A stretch of 64,000 nucleotides of DNA from Lentzea alba (GCF_011067745.1 NZ_JAAMPJ010000008.1:1-64000); one strand, 5' to 3'; shown: positions 49,935 through 59,761, counted from the stretch's first letter. Numbers and translations: made by a program. Notes: a model not told the origin generated them from the letters alone.

Positions 49935-50831
49935 ATGGATGGTTACCGCTCCGGGTTCGCGTGCTTCGTCGGCCGGCCGAACGCAGGGAAGTCGACGCTG
50001 ACGAACGCGCTGGTGGGCACCAAGGTCGCCATCACGTCCAGCAAGCCGCAGACGACCCGTCACACGATCCGCGGCATCGTGCACCGCGAGGACGGCCAGC
50101 TGGTGCTCGTGGACACGCCCGGCCTGCACCGGCCGCGCACGCTGCTCGGCCAGCGGCTCAACGACCTGGTGCGCGAGACGTGGTCGGAGGTCGACGTCGT
50201 CGGCTTCTGCGTGCCCGCGGACCAGAAGGTCGGCCCCGGCGACAAGTTCATCGCCGCCGAGCTCGAGAAGGTCGCCAAGCGCACGCCCGTGGTCGGCATC
50301 GTCACCAAGACCGACCTGGTGTCGCAGCAGCAGGTGATGGAACAGCTGCTCGCGTTGCAGAAGGTCATGGAGTTCGCCGAGATCATCCCGGTCTCTGCGG
50401 TCGACGGCTTCCAGGTCGACAAGCTGAGCGACCTGCTGCTGCAGAAGCTGCCGGAGGGCCCGCAGCTGTTCCCGGACGGCGACCTGACCGACGAGCCGGA
50501 GCAGACCCTGGTCGCCGAGCTGATCCGCGAGGCCGCGCTCGAGGGCGTGCGCGACGAACTGCCGCACTCCATCGCCGTGGTGGTGGAGGAGATGCAGCCG
50601 CGCGAGGGCCGCAACGACCTGATCGACATCCACGCGTTCGTGTTCGTCGAACGGCCGTCGCAGAAGGCGATCATCCTGGGGCACCGGGGCGAGCGGCTCA
50701 AGCAGGTCGGCATGGCCGCGCGCAAGCAGATCGAGGCGCTGCTGGGCAGCCGCGTCTACCTGGACCTGCACATCAAGATCGCCAAGGACTGGCAGCGCGA
50801 CCCGAAACAGCTGCGCCGCCTGGGGTTCTAG
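49935..50831 (+). CDS. era: GTPase Era
   Basis: A 298-residue Era: G1 GRPNAGKST, switch I TTRHTIRGI, G3 DTPG, TKTD, and a C-terminal KH domain ending in LDLHIKIAKDWQRDPKQLRRLGF. It binds 16S rRNA during 30S assembly. ATG 49935 is chosen; the much longer reading runs through the lectin gene in another frame. Confidence 0.96.
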   Translation: MDGYRSGFACFVGRPNAGKSTLTNALVGTKVAITSSKPQTTRHTIRGIVHREDGQLVLVDTPGLHRPRTLLGQRLNDLVRETWSEVDVVGFCVPADQKVGPGDKFIAAELEKVAKRTPVVGIVTKTDLVSQQQVMEQLLALQKVMEFAEIIPVSAVDGFQVDKLSDLLLQKLPEGPQLFPDGDLTDEPEQTLVAELIREAALEGVRDELPHSIAVVVEEMQPREGRNDLIDIHAFVFVERPSQKAIILGHRGERLKQVGMAARKQIEALLGSRVYLDLHIKIAKDWQRDPKQLRRLGF

Positions 50832-50889
50832 TGCCGCGACCACCAGCCTTCGCCGCGCCTTCCGGCGCTCAGCAGGGCACCTCGCGGCA

Positions 50890-50934
50890 CCGGCCCCGCA
50901 CCCACAGCCAACCAGGATGAGGATGCGGGGCCGG
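50890..50934 (+). terminator. Terminator after era
   Basis: CCGGCCCCGCA (50890-50900) pairs perfectly with TGCGGGGCCGG (50924-50934). It lies in the 163-bp gap between era and recO, in which no gene is seen. Confidence 0.7.
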
Positions 50935-50994
50935 CACCACGACGCACCCGTCTGAACGGCGAAATACGAGGCAAAGGCTGGAGGTCACGGCACT

Positions 50995-51753
50995 ATGGCC
51001 AACCTGTACCGCGACACCGGCATCGTGCTGCGCGTGCAGAAGCTCGGTGAAGCGGACCGGATCATCACCTTCCTGTCCCAGCGGCACGGCAAGCTCCGGG
51101 CCGTGGCGAAGGGCGTGCGCCGCACGTCGTCGAAGTTCGGCGCGCGGCTGGAGCCGTTCTGCCACGTCGACGTGCAGTTCCATCCCGGCCGGTCGCTCGA
51201 CATCATCACCCAGGTGCAGACGCTGGACGCGTTCGGCGTTGGCATCGTCACCGACTACCAGCGCTACACGGCCGCGTGCGCCATCTTGGAGACCGCTGAC
51301 CGCCTCACCGCCGAAGAGGGCGAACCGGTCGTGCGGCTCTATCTGCTCGTCACGGGTGCGCTGCGCGCGTTGTCGGCCGGCGAACGTGATCCGTCGCTGC
51401 TGCTGGACGCGTTTCTCATGCGTGCCATGGCGTTCGCCGGTTGGGCGCCCGCGGTGAACGAATGCGCCAAGTGCGGCACTCCGGGCCCGCACCGGGCGTT
51501 CAGCGTCCAGGCCGGCGGCACGTGCTGCCCGAACTGCCGTCCGCCCGGCTCGGCGTCGCCCTCGTCGGACACGCTGACGTTGCTCTCGGCGTTGTTGCAC
51601 GGCCAGTGGAACGTGGTCGACGAGATCCCCCACGTGGCCCGGCGGGACGCGAGTGGCCTGGTCGCGGCACACCTGCAGTGGCACCTGGAGCGCCAGCTCA
51701 GGTCCCTGCCCCTGGTCGAACGCAAGGCCAAGGACGACGGCCCGCTGGGCTGA
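50995..51753 (+). CDS. recO: DNA repair protein RecO
   Basis: A 252-residue RecO: N-terminal OB fold (YRDTGIVLRVQKLGEADRIITFLSQRHGKLRAVAKGVRRTSSKFGARLEPF) and a helical C-terminal domain with a zinc site (CAKCG ... CCPNC). It loads RecA onto SSB-coated DNA in the RecFOR pathway. GAGG lies upstream of the ATG. Downstream, instead of uppS, comes the NACHT NTPase. Confidence 0.95.
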   Translation: MANLYRDTGIVLRVQKLGEADRIITFLSQRHGKLRAVAKGVRRTSSKFGARLEPFCHVDVQFHPGRSLDIITQVQTLDAFGVGIVTDYQRYTAACAILETADRLTAEEGEPVVRLYLLVTGALRALSAGERDPSLLLDAFLMRAMAFAGWAPAVNECAKCGTPGPHRAFSVQAGGTCCPNCRPPGSASPSSDTLTLLSALLHGQWNVVDEIPHVARRDASGLVAAHLQWHLERQLRSLPLVERKAKDDGPLG

Positions 51754-51812
51754 TCGGGCCAAGTTCGCGTCACGAGCGGAAATGCCGCTCAAGATCTCTG
51801 TAGTTTCGCCGC

Positions 51813-54689
51813 GTGGCAGATCCGGCGCTGTTGGCACTCGCGGGGCAGTCGGCGGCGGAAGCCGTTGGGGTGATCGCCGTCCGCGCTTCCGCGAAGGGGT
51901 GGAAGGAGTCGCTCGACGCCGTCCTGCCGGCACCGGAGGCCGTGCGGGAGAACACGGCGTGGGCCGAGCTGGAGCTCGCCCGCGCGCACCAGGACGCCGT
52001 GGCCGGCTACCTCTCGGGACGACTCTGCGCCGGACTGCTGGAGCTCTTCACCTTCCTCGAGCTCTCGGCCGGCGACCGCACCGAGGAGCAGGACAAGCTC
52101 GCGGAGACGTTCGTCGAGGAGTTGGCGGCCGAGCTGGACCTGCCGGGCGAGCGGGCCACCGCGATCGGCACGGCGTTGTGGGTGCAGCTGCGCGACACGG
52201 TCCGGCTCGCGGTCGTCGAGCTGAAGCAGACGGGTGCGCTCGACGAGAACGACCTGGTCCACGCGACCCGGATCGTCCAACGGCCGGGCACGACGAGCGA
52301 TGGCCACCCGATCTCGCAGGTGGTCGTGGACCGGATCGAGATCGCCGCGGACCACCGCCGCGTCAACGCCGCGCACGCCGCCGTGAAGTCGATCAAGCAG
52401 GAGATGCGCAGGCGGTTCGCGAAGCTGGTGATGCCGCACTCGCGTGAGGACTACCGGGTCCCCATCGAGGACATCTACGTCAACCGGGTGCTGGCGCCGT
52501 GGTCGTCGGCCGGCTCCGTGGGGACGGCGATCTCCGAGGACGACCTGGCCGAGCGCCGGTTCGTGGTGATCGGCAACCCCGGCGCGGGCAAGAGCACGTT
52601 CATCCGCCGGATGATGTACCAGCTCGCGGTGGAGGACAGCAGGCTCGCTCCGATGGTGCTGGAGCTCAAGGACCACCAACGGCTGGACGAGTCCTACGCG
52701 ACGTTGCTCGCGGAACGGCTCGGCGTGCTGACGCAGCACGACTACGACGTCGGCGTGGTGCGGGACGTGCTCGCACTGGGGCTCGCGGTGATCGTGTTCG
52801 ACGGCATCGACGAGATCAGCGACGTCGACCGGCGCCGTGCGACCGTGGAGGCGATCGAGGCGTTCTGCCTGCGCTACCCGCTGGTGCGCGTGGTCGTGAC
52901 GGCACGGGAGGAGGGCTATTCGAGCGCGCGGCTCGACCCCGACCTCTTCCCGGTGTTCCACCTGCCCGACTTCACCGATCCGCAGGTCGAGACCTACGTC
53001 GGGCGCTGGTTCCGGCTGACCTCGGGCCCGCACCACGCCGACCCCGAGCAGCGGGTCGCGATGTTCCTGCTGGACAGCGTGCACGTCGGTGACCTGCGCA
53101 CGAACCCGTTGATGCTCTCGCTGCTGTGCATGATCTACGAGTACGACGGCTACATCCCGGAGAACCGGCCGCAGGTCTACGAGCAGTGCGCCGAGCTGCT
53201 GTTCGAGCGGTGGGACCGGGTGCGGCAGCTGCCCGGCGCGTACCGGCCCAAGGACCAGCACCGCTACCTGGTGCAGGAGCTGGCCTTCTACTTCTTCAAC
53301 CGGGTCGACTCGCAGGGCGGCGAGACCGAGGCGAAGCTGCGCGATCTGATCGGGGACTACTTCGCGCGCAACGTCGTCGGCCGCGGGGGAGCCGCGGCCA
53401 CGACGGCCGCGCAGGAGTTCCTCGACTACTGCGGCGGCCGGGCGTGGTTGCTGACCAGGACCGGCGTGAGCGCCCGCGGGGAGAAGCTCTACGGGTTCAC
53501 CCACCGGACGTTCATGGAGTACTTCGCCGCGTGCTTCATGGTGAGGCACTGCAACGGCGCGCATGAGCTGGTCAGCCGCATCCGGCCGTTGATCGTGAGC
53601 GGGCAGAGCGAGGTGGTGCCGCAGATCGCGATCCAGGAGCTGGACCGGCGGCTGGTGCGGGCGATCGACGACTGCCTGACGCTGCTGGTGTTCGACCAGC
53701 ACGGTGAGGGCAGGCAGAACCCCGTGCTGCTGGAGTTCGCGCTGAGGTCGTTGCGGTTCATGAGCCCGACGCCCAAGACGCAGCTGGCGCTGTACCGGCA
53801 GGCCGTCCGCGTCGTCGGCACCACGCTCGACAGCGCGGTCCTGACGCTGCTGCTCGACCTGCCGGAGGAGAACTGGCCGCTGCTGCGCAAGCTCTGCCAC
53901 GAGCTCCTGTACGAAGGCACCGGGCCGGACCAGGAATCGGTGTCGCCGCGGTTCGGTGCCGGTCTCGTCGTCGTGCTGCTCGGACAGTGGGGCCGCGCGG
54001 TGCCCGGCGGTCCGCGGACGCCACCGCTGAGCATGCTGCGCCGCGACGCCGACGACGTGCTGCCGTCGGCGCGTGAGCTGAGCCGGCTCAGCAAGAAGGC
54101 ACCGGACGTCGTGCTCCGCATGTGGGAGCGGGACCTGCTGCAGGCACGTGACCTCGTCGAGCTCGTGGGGCCGCAGGTGTTGCTGGACGACGTCGACGGG
54201 CCGCTGCCGACCGCGCTGCGGCGGTTCTTCTCGTCCGGTGGGCTCGACCCCGAGCTGGAGTACATGTTCCGGGTCGTCGCGCAGGACGTGCGGAGCGTGC
54301 GGAGGATGTCCGCTCCCGTCACCGCGGCCCTGATCGAGGTGGCCAGGCGGTTCAGCTACATCAGCGAGCTGTTCCCGCTGTACGCGCCGGAGGACGGCAA
54401 GACCGCCGAGCACGTCGCGGGCTTTCACCGGCTGTACCTGTTCACGTTGTGCGCCGGCGTGTCGCACGGTCTCGACGTCGAACCCGTGGTGCAGGGGATC
54501 CCCGGTCTGCGCGCGTGGGCGCACGCCGTGCGCCGCGGCGCGCTGTCGGGCCGGACCGGCAAGAGGATCCTGCCGGAGGACCTGCGGGAGATCGTCCCCG
54601 AGCTGCTGCGCCGGACCGGGCCGTGTGACCACTGGCAGGAGGCGTTCCGGCACTGGCTCGGGGGATGGGAGACGGGCAAACGGCGCTAG
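51813..54689 (+). CDS. NACHT-domain STAND NTPase, candidate anti-phage protein
   Basis: A 958-residue protein in three parts. Residues about 1-245 are helical with no recognised enzyme. The NACHT module has Walker [13 protein letters not shown] (254-262), Walker [13 protein letters not shown] with acidic residues D330, D333 and E334, and a sensor-like [14 protein letters not shown]. The C-terminal 500 residues are helical and Leu-rich without a clear repeat unit, as expected for a sensor. Bacterial NACHT proteins recently shown to defend against phages share this layout with animal NLRs. No separate effector domain is evident, so the N-terminal helical part may be the effector. It sits alone between recO and uppS, 59 bp after recO, with no mobile element around it. 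Confidence 0.88.
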   Translation: MADPALLALAGQSAAEAVGVIAVRASAKGWKESLDAVLPAPEAVRENTAWAELELARAHQDAVAGYLSGRLCAGLLELFTFLELSAGDRTEEQDKLAETFVEELAAELDLPGERATAIGTALWVQLRDTVRLAVVELKQTGALDENDLVHATRIVQRPGTTSDGHPISQVVVDRIEIAADHRRVNAAHAAVKSIKQEMRRRFAKLVMPHSREDYRVPIEDIYVNRVLAPWSSAGSVGTAISEDDLAERRFVVIGNPGAGKSTFIRRMMYQLAVEDSRLAPMVLELKDHQRLDESYATLLAERLGVLTQHDYDVGVVRDVLALGLAVIVFDGIDEISDVDRRRATVEAIEAFCLRYPLVRVVVTAREEGYSSARLDPDLFPVFHLPDFTDPQVETYVGRWFRLTSGPHHADPEQRVAMFLLDSVHVGDLRTNPLMLSLLCMIYEYDGYIPENRPQVYEQCAELLFERWDRVRQLPGAYRPKDQHRYLVQELAFYFFNRVDSQGGETEAKLRDLIGDYFARNVVGRGGAAATTAAQEFLDYCGGRAWLLTRTGVSARGEKLYGFTHRTFMEYFAACFMVRHCNGAHELVSRIRPLIVSGQSEVVPQIAIQELDRRLVRAIDDCLTLLVFDQHGEGRQNPVLLEFALRSLRFMSPTPKTQLALYRQAVRVVGTTLDSAVLTLLLDLPEENWPLLRKLCHELLYEGTGPDQESVSPRFGAGLVVVLLGQWGRAVPGGPRTPPLSMLRRDADDVLPSARELSRLSKKAPDVVLRMWERDLLQARDLVELVGPQVLLDDVDGPLPTALRRFFSSGGLDPELEYMFRVVAQDVRSVRRMSAPVTAALIEVARRFSYISELFPLYAPEDGKTAEHVAGFHRLYLFTLCAGVSHGLDVEPVVQGIPGLRAWAHAVRRGALSGRTGKRILPEDLREIVPELLRRTGPCDHWQEAFRHWLGGWETGKRR

Positions 54690-54739
54690 CGACTAGAGTT
54701 CGGCGCATCCCGATCGCTGGTGAAAGGATGCCGAGCCCC

Positions 54740-55558
54740 ATGCTGCGTCGCCGCCGCTCCGAACGCGAGAAGCGCGTCCCGCGCCCGCCGGAGCCGCACC
54801 CGTCCGGCGCGGTGCCCCCGCAGATTCCCGCCGAGTTCGTGCCGAAGCACATCGCGATCGTGATGGACGGCAACGGCCGGTGGGCCAACCAGCGCGGACT
54901 GTCCCGGGTCGAGGGCCACAAGCGCGGTGAGCAGGTCGTCGTCGAGGTCGCCAAGGGTGCGATCGAGATGGGGGTGAAGTGGCTGTCGCTGTACGCCTTC
55001 TCCACCGAGAACTGGCGCCGCAGCCCCGAAGAGGTCCGGTTTCTGATGGGCTTCTCGCGCGACGTGATCCACCACCGCACCGACGAGCTCGACGAGCTGG
55101 GCGTCCGGGTGCGCTGGGCGGGGCGCCGGCCGAAGCTGTGGCGCAGCGTCATCAAGGAGCTGGAGATCGCGGAGGAGCGCACCCGCGACAACGACCGGCT
55201 CAACCTCGCGATGTGCATCAACTACGGCGGGCGCGCCGAGATCGGTGACGCCGCCCGCGAGATCGCACGGCTCGCCGCCGCCGGGCAGCTCAACCCGGAC
55301 AAGGTCGACGAGAAGACCCTCGCGCGCTACCTCTACCAGCCCGAGATGCCGGACGTGGACCTGTTCATCCGGCCGTCCGGGGAGCAGCGCACGTCGAACT
55401 TCATGCTCTGGCAGTCCGCGTACGCCGAGCTGGTGTTCCAGGACATCCTGTGGCCCGACTTCGACCGCCGCGACCTCTGGCGCGCCGTCGAGAAGTTCGC
55501 CGAGCGCGACCGCCGCTTCGGTGGTGCGATCGACAAGCCCGATTCGGAGGTGTCGTGA
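54740..55558 (+). CDS. uppS: Isoprenyl (polyprenyl) diphosphate synthase, UppS family
   Basis: A 272-residue cis-prenyltransferase: [15 protein letters not shown] with the catalytic Asp, [18 protein letters not shown], and [27 protein letters not shown] near the end. It makes the polyprenyl phosphate carrier for cell-wall synthesis. ATG 54740 (AAAGGA, 11 nt upstream) is preferred; ATG 54728 would overlap that site. The real start lies about 50 bp after the NACHT stop, and a TAGAGT -10-like box sits at 54694-54699, so uppS likely has its own promoter. Confidence 0.94.
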   Translation: MLRRRRSEREKRVPRPPEPHPSGAVPPQIPAEFVPKHIAIVMDGNGRWANQRGLSRVEGHKRGEQVVVEVAKGAIEMGVKWLSLYAFSTENWRRSPEEVRFLMGFSRDVIHHRTDELDELGVRVRWAGRRPKLWRSVIKELEIAEERTRDNDRLNLAMCINYGGRAEIGDAAREIARLAAAGQLNPDKVDEKTLARYLYQPEMPDVDLFIRPSGEQRTSNFMLWQSAYAELVFQDILWPDFDRRDLWRAVEKFAERDRRFGGAIDKPDSEVS

Positions 55559-55953
55559 ACGCGAGCGGTGAGGCTCTCGAGGCCGCGCGCAAGGCGTTGG
55601 AGCTCTTCCACGACGTCTCGGTGGACGACGACGGCGCGTTGAGCTTCCGGCACGGCGACGTGCCGTGCGCCGTGCAGGGCATGGAACTGGCCGACGGTCT
55701 GACGGTGCTCTCGCTGACGGTCGTGGTCGCGTGGGACCTGGTCGGCGACGTGGCCGTGTGGGTGGCCGAACGCGCTGGTCAGGGTCTGTTCGGCACGCTC
55801 GGCGTCATCGCGTCCGACCGGGGCACGGACGTGATGCTGCGGTACGCGTTCCCGGCGGACGGTCTCAAGCCGGAACCGCTGAGCACGCTGCTCATGCTGG
55901 TTGTGTCGACCGCGTCGCAGGTGCGCGGCGAGCTCCTCTCCCGCTTTTCTTGA
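55555..55953 (+). CDS. YbjN-like protein
   Basis: A 132-residue protein with an alternating pattern like the YbjN/type III secretion chaperone fold: [39 protein letters not shown], then [42 protein letters not shown]. Function is unknown. Its GTG overlaps the uppS stop (GTGA), so it is co-translated. Confidence 0.7.
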   Translation: MNASGEALEAARKALELFHDVSVDDDGALSFRHGDVPCAVQGMELADGLTVLSLTVVVAWDLVGDVAVWVAERAGQGLFGTLGVIASDRGTDVMLRYAFPADGLKPEPLSTLLMLVVSTASQVRGELLSRFS

Positions 55954-55967
55954 GAAAGGACCCTTCG

Positions 55968-56408
55968 ATGGGTGGCGTGATCATTTACGAGCCGGAAGAG
56001 GACTCGGACGTCAACGAGTTCCCGTGGACCGTCACGTTCGAGCCGTCGGGCGGCGACGACTGGGACTCGTTCATCTGCGGCCCGTACGAGCGTGACCACG
56101 CCGTCGCGCTGGCCGAGGCCGTGGCGCTGGACGACGCCGAGGGCGGCGTGCTGGCCATCGTGAAGCCGATGCTGCCCGCGCTGTCGGCCGAGGACGTCTC
56201 CGCCACCATCGAGGAGCTGCGTGAGGCCGCCCTCGAAGAAGAGGACGAGGCGGAGACGGTCAACGGCACGCCCGTCGACTTCGACGACGACGAGGACCTC
56301 GAGGAAGAAGAGGCCGAGTTCGCCGAGCCGCCGTCGCCGGAGGAGATCCGCGAGGGCATGGCCCGCACCTACCGCCGTCTGCTCGACCTGGATGCGGACG
56401 CGGAATGA
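55968..56408 (+). CDS. Very acidic protein of unknown function
   Basis: A 146-residue protein (MGGVIIYEPEEDSDVNEFPWTVTFEPSGGDDWDSF...) whose C-terminal half is dense in Glu and Asp (FDDDEDLEEEEAEFAEPPSPEEIREG). No family is recognised. AAAGGA lies 8 nt before the ATG. It overlaps the permease start (ATGA), tying it to the metal-related genes that follow; metal binding by the acidic tail is possible but unproven. Confidence 0.7.
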   Translation: MGGVIIYEPEEDSDVNEFPWTVTFEPSGGDDWDSFICGPYERDHAVALAEAVALDDAEGGVLAIVKPMLPALSAEDVSATIEELREAALEEEDEAETVNGTPVDFDDDEDLEEEEAEFAEPPSPEEIREGMARTYRRLLDLDADAE

Positions 56409-57415
56409 CGATCACCGGCGAGATCCGCTCGTCGAAGCGGCGCTCGGGCCCGCCTCGGCTGAAGATCACGTCGCTGGAGGTGCTGTGCGGGATCCTCGTT
56501 CTCGCACTGCTCTTCCAGTCACGGCTGGTCGACCTGCTGGACGTGCCGAAGCTGCGCACCGCGTCGACCGTGTTCGTCGCGATCTGCGTGCAGGCCATGC
56601 CGTTCCTGGTCCTGGGCGTGCTGATCTCCGGCGCGATCGCGGCGTTCGTGCCGGCTTCGGCGCTGCGCCGGTTGCTGCCTTCCAAGACGGCTCTGGCCGT
56701 GCCCGTGGCCGGTGTCGCGGGCGTGGCCCTGCCGGGGTGTGAGTGCGCTTCGGTGCCGGTCGCCCGGAGGTTGATGCAGCAGGGCGTCGCGCCGGCCGTC
56801 GCGTTGACGTTCCTGCTGGCGGCGCCCGCGGTGAACCCGATCGTGCTGGTGTCGACCGCGGTGGCGTTCAACGACACCCCGATGATGGTCGTCGCGCGGT
56901 TCGTCGGGTCGCTGCTGACCGCGATGGTCATGGGCTGGCTGTGGGTGCGGTTCGGCAAGATGGAGTGGATCGCCGAGCGAGCGCTGGCACGCCTCGGGGA
57001 CCACTCCGGTCAGAACAAGTGGGCCGTCTTCGCCGAGAGCGCGCGCCACGACCTCGTGGACGCCGGCGGGTTCCTCGTCCTGGGCGGGCTGTTCGCGGCG
57101 GCGTTCAAGACGTTCGTGCCGGTCGCGTGGATGCAGACCCTGGGCGGCCAGATCGTGCTGGGCGTGCTGGTGATGGCCTTCCTGGCGGTGATCCTGGCGC
57201 TGTGCTCGGAGGCGGACGCTTTCGTGGCCGTCGCCTTCTCCGCGCTGCCGTTGCTGCCGCGGCTGGTGTTCCTGGTCGTCGGCCCGGCCGTCGACGTGAA
57301 GCTGATCGCGCTGCAGGCAGGTGCTTTCGGCAAGTCCTTCGCCTTCCGCTTCGCACCCGCTACCTTCGTGGTGGCGATCTTGTGCGCTGTCGTGACGGGA
57401 GTGGTGCTGCTGTGA
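56405..57415 (+). CDS. YraQ/DUF318-family permease
   Basis: A 336-residue membrane protein with about eight helices. It carries the family's PGCECASVPVARRLMQQG loop, with a Cys-Glu-Cys pair, and a repeat-like second half (ALCSEADAFVAVAFSALPLLPRLVFLVVGPAVDVKLIAL). YraQ-type permeases are predicted metal or thiol-linked transporters; ArsP is a relative. It is always paired with a TIGR03943/YcgQ protein, here overlapping it by GTGA. Confidence 0.88.
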   Translation: MTITGEIRSSKRRSGPPRLKITSLEVLCGILVLALLFQSRLVDLLDVPKLRTASTVFVAICVQAMPFLVLGVLISGAIAAFVPASALRRLLPSKTALAVPVAGVAGVALPGCECASVPVARRLMQQGVAPAVALTFLLAAPAVNPIVLVSTAVAFNDTPMMVVARFVGSLLTAMVMGWLWVRFGKMEWIAERALARLGDHSGQNKWAVFAESARHDLVDAGGFLVLGGLFAAAFKTFVPVAWMQTLGGQIVLGVLVMAFLAVILALCSEADAFVAVAFSALPLLPRLVFLVVGPAVDVKLIALQAGAFGKSFAFRFAPATFVVAILCAVVTGVVLL

Positions 57416-58155
57416 GGCGGGAAACCCAGAACATCCTGCTGGTTCTGCTCGGCGGCGCGCTGCTGAAGATCAGCTTCTCGGGCCTGTACCTGCGTTACGT
57501 GCAGAAGGGCCTGCTGCCGCTGCTGATCGCCGCCGGCACGATCATGATCGGGCTGGCGGTGTTCGCGATCGTGCAGGACATCCGGCGGGCCAAGGCGGCT
57601 GCCGAGGGCGACCACGACGGTCACGACGGCCATGACGGTGACGAGCAACAGCATTCACACTCGCACTCGTCGCGCTCGACCTGGTTGATGCTGCTGCCGG
57701 TGATGGCGGTGTTCCTGATCTCGCCGCCCGCGCTGGGTGGCGACGTGGTCAGCTCGGCCGCCGACACGAACCAGACGCAGCGATCCCGCAACCTGCTCGG
57801 TGAACTGCCGTCCGGTGACGTCATCCCGCTGTCCATGACGGAGTTCGTCACGCGCACGGCGTGGGACGAGTCCGGCACGCTGGACAACCGCCGCGTGAAG
57901 CTGACCGGCTTCCTCACACGCGCGGACAGCGACACGTTCGTCGCGCGGCTCGCGATCTCGTGTTGCGCCGCGGACGCCCGGCCGTTGAAGGTCCGGCTGA
58001 CCGGGGACGTGCCCGCGCTGCCCAACGAGCAGTGGGTGGAGCTGACCGGCAAGGTCGTGCCGAAGTCGGCGTCCGAGAAGAACTCGTGGGTGCCGAGCTT
58101 CACGGTGGAGTCGTCGACCTCCGTGGCCGAGCCGGTCGAGCCCTACGAGTCCTGA
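57412..58155 (+). CDS. TIGR03943/YcgQ family membrane protein with His-rich loop
   Basis: A 247-residue membrane protein: two or three helices (LLVLLGGALLKISFSGLYLRYV, LLPLLIAAGTIMIGLAVFAIV, WLMLLPVMAVFLISPPALGG), a histidine/aspartate loop (GDHDGHDGHDGDEQQHSHSHS) and an exported C-terminal domain with CCAADARPLKVRL. The His-rich loop and Cys pair suggest zinc or another divalent metal. Its partner is the YraQ permease. It faces the Zur/SmtB regulators across a convergent intergenic region, consistent with metal homeostasis. Confidence 0.85.
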   Translation: MRRETQNILLVLLGGALLKISFSGLYLRYVQKGLLPLLIAAGTIMIGLAVFAIVQDIRRAKAAAEGDHDGHDGHDGDEQQHSHSHSSRSTWLMLLPVMAVFLISPPALGGDVVSSAADTNQTQRSRNLLGELPSGDVIPLSMTEFVTRTAWDESGTLDNRRVKLTGFLTRADSDTFVARLAISCCAADARPLKVRLTGDVPALPNEQWVELTGKVVPKSASEKNSWVPSFTVESSTSVAEPVEPYES

Positions 58156-58330
58156 CCCGAAACCCCGCTGATATCCGATATATCAGCTACCGCGTGACCG
58201 CTCGCCCAGCCCTTTGCAACGAGTCTTTTGCGGACGAAGTCCAAAGACCCATTGCTAAGGCGCAGGTGAGCGGCAGCGACGGTGCTGATATATCGGATGC
58301 GGGTGGCCTGCGCGGGGCTTGTGGCGCGGG
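58156..58330. repeat. Intergenic GATATATC repeats and hairpin
   Basis: The 175 bp between the convergent metal permease operon and zur contain CTGATATCCGATATATCAG (58168-58186), TGATATATCGGAT (58286-58298) and, between them, a GTCTTT ... GGAC-GAA-GTCC ... AAAGAC hairpin near 58215-58240. The two GATATATC repeats face each other around the hairpin. No gene is seen; the hairpin may terminate both operons. Confidence 0.65.
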
Positions 58331-58732
58331 TCAGGCCTGCTTGAGCTTGGCCGTGCACTCCGCGCACGTGCCGAAGATCTCGACGGTGTGGCTCACCTCG
58401 GAGAAGCCGTTCTCGGCGGCGACGCGGTCGGCCCACTTCTCGACGGCCGGGCCTTCCACCTCGACCGTGCGGCCGCAGTGGCGGCACACGAGGTGATGGT
58501 GGTGGTGCGCCGAGCAACGGCGGTAGATGGCCTCGCCCGAGTCGGTGCGCAGGACGTCGACCTGGCCCGCGTCGGCCAGGGACTGCAGGGTGCGGTAGAC
58601 CGTGGTCAGGCCGATGCCCTCGCCGCGGCGGCGCAGTTCCTCGTGCAGTTCCTGGGCGCTGCGGAAGTCGTCCAGTTGGTCGAGCAGGTTCGACACGGCC
58701 GTGCGCTGCTTGGTGGACCTCAGTCCGCTCAC
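58331..58732 (-). CDS. zur: Zinc uptake regulator Zur (Fur family)
   Basis: A 133-residue Fur-family repressor. The N-terminal winged helix is STKQRTAVSNLLDQLDDFRSAQELHEELRRRGEGIGLTTVYRTLQSLADAGQVDVLRT. Metal sites follow: HHHHHLVCRHCG and CAECT form the structural zinc site, and H/E residues form the sensory site. It represses zinc uptake genes when zinc is plentiful. GTG 58732 overlaps the ArsR stop (GTGA). Confidence 0.92.
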   Translation of the reverse strand: MSGLRSTKQRTAVSNLLDQLDDFRSAQELHEELRRRGEGIGLTTVYRTLQSLADAGQVDVLRTDSGEAIYRRCSAHHHHHLVCRHCGRTVEVEGPAVEKWADRVAAENGFSEVSHTVEIFGTCAECTAKLKQA

Positions 58733-59079
58733 AACTTCTCCTCGACGTGCGTCACAGCGTCCACGACGATGTGCGCCAGGTGTTCGTCTACCAGTCGGTA
58801 CACGACTTCGCGGCCGTGTCTCTCGCCGTGCACCACGCCCGCCGACTTCAGCACCCGCAGGTGCTGGCTGATCAGCGGCTGGGCCACTCCCAGGGCCTCG
58901 ACCAGTTCGTGCACGCAGCGGTCGTGCTCGCGCAGTTGCAGCACGATGGCGATGCGCACCGGAGCGGCCAGCGCGCGCAACAGGTCGCCGGCCTCGGCGA
59001 GGGTGTGCGCGGCGCGAGTCGGGGCGGGCGCGGGGGCCGCGCGTTCGGGGGAGTGCTCGCCGTGCAGCTGGACGGTCAT
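58729..59079 (-). CDS. smtB: ArsR/SmtB-family zinc sensor
   Basis: A 116-residue winged-helix repressor. LRALAAPVRIAIVLQLREHDRCVHELVEALGVAQPLISQHLRVLKSAGVVHGERHGREVVYRL is the ArsR DNA-binding domain. The C-terminal helix DEHLAHIVVDAVTHVEE has the alpha-5 zinc site D-x-H-x10-H-x2-E of SmtB/CzrA. In mycobacteria SmtB and Zur form one operon, with SmtB lifting repression when zinc rises; the same order is seen here. Confidence 0.93.
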   Translation of the reverse strand: MTVQLHGEHSPERAAPAPAPTRAAHTLAEAGDLLRALAAPVRIAIVLQLREHDRCVHELVEALGVAQPLISQHLRVLKSAGVVHGERHGREVVYRLVDEHLAHIVVDAVTHVEEKL

Positions 59080-59090
59080 GACGGCGCACC

Positions 59091-59369
59091 TCACCTGGTA
59101 GGGATTTTCACAACCAATTCTACGGTGATGACGACCAGTACCAGCAGGACCACCACGCGCAATGTGCGGTGAGCTGGTGAAAGAACCTTCCAGGTGGCCG
59201 CCAGCAGCACGCCGGCACCGATGATCAGCAGGCCCAGCAGGACCGCGCCGACCGTTCCGCCGACGAGCACACCGGTGACGAACAGCCCGAGCACCAACAC
59301 GAACGCCACCACCGGGCGGACGCGGGCGAGAGGGCCTTCGCCGGGCAGGAGAGGGCGCTTGGAGGTCAC
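59091..59369 (-). CDS. Small membrane protein upstream of the zinc regulators
   Basis: A 92-residue protein with about three hydrophobic helices (VVAFVLVLGLFVTGVLVGGTVGAVLLGLLIIGAGVLLAATW, TLRVVVLLVLVVITVELVV). Its stop is 11 bp before the SmtB-like ATG, so it may lead the zinc-regulator transcript. I recognise no characterised family. The GTG start lies only 17 bp from the divergent monooxygenase gene. Confidence 0.72.
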   Translation of the reverse strand: MTSKRPLLPGEGPLARVRPVVAFVLVLGLFVTGVLVGGTVGAVLLGLLIIGAGVLLAATWKVLSPAHRTLRVVVLLVLVVITVELVVKIPTR

Positions 59370-59386
59370 CGTGCCATCCTTGCACC

Positions 59387-59761
59387 GTGCTGCTGGTGTG
59401 CCGGTTCCGCGTGTCCGATCCCGAGACGTTCACCTCGCGCGTCGAGCAGGCGTTGAAGCTCCTGACCGCGCAGCCGGGGTGTGAGCGGGGCACCTTGGCG
59501 CGGTCCACCGACGAGGACGACCGGTGGGTGCTCACGGTCGAGTTCGATTCCGTGGTGGCTTACCGGCGGGCGATGTCGCCGTTCCCGGTGCGCGAACACG
59601 TGATCCCGTTGCTGTCCGAGGCGCTGACCGACGAGCCCGCGATGTACGAGCCGACGCTGACCAGCGCCGGTGGCGAGGTCGAGGAGCACACGAGCCTGCT
59701 CGCCGAGGACGCGTTCACGGTGCGGCTCGGCGAGGCGGCGGGGCCGGCTAAGCCTCGCTAG
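59387..59761 (+). CDS. Antibiotic biosynthesis monooxygenase (ABM)-fold protein
   Basis: A 124-residue ABM/dimeric ferredoxin-like protein: LLVCRFRVSDPETFTSRVEQALKLLTAQPGCERGTLARSTDEDDRWVLTVEFDSVVAYRRAM. The fold is used by cofactor-free monooxygenases and stress proteins. Its last 14 bp overlap the 3' end of the convergent TPR gene. Confidence 0.8.
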   Translation: MLLVCRFRVSDPETFTSRVEQALKLLTAQPGCERGTLARSTDEDDRWVLTVEFDSVVAYRRAMSPFPVREHVIPLLSEALTDEPAMYEPTLTSAGGEVEEHTSLLAEDAFTVRLGEAAGPAKPR

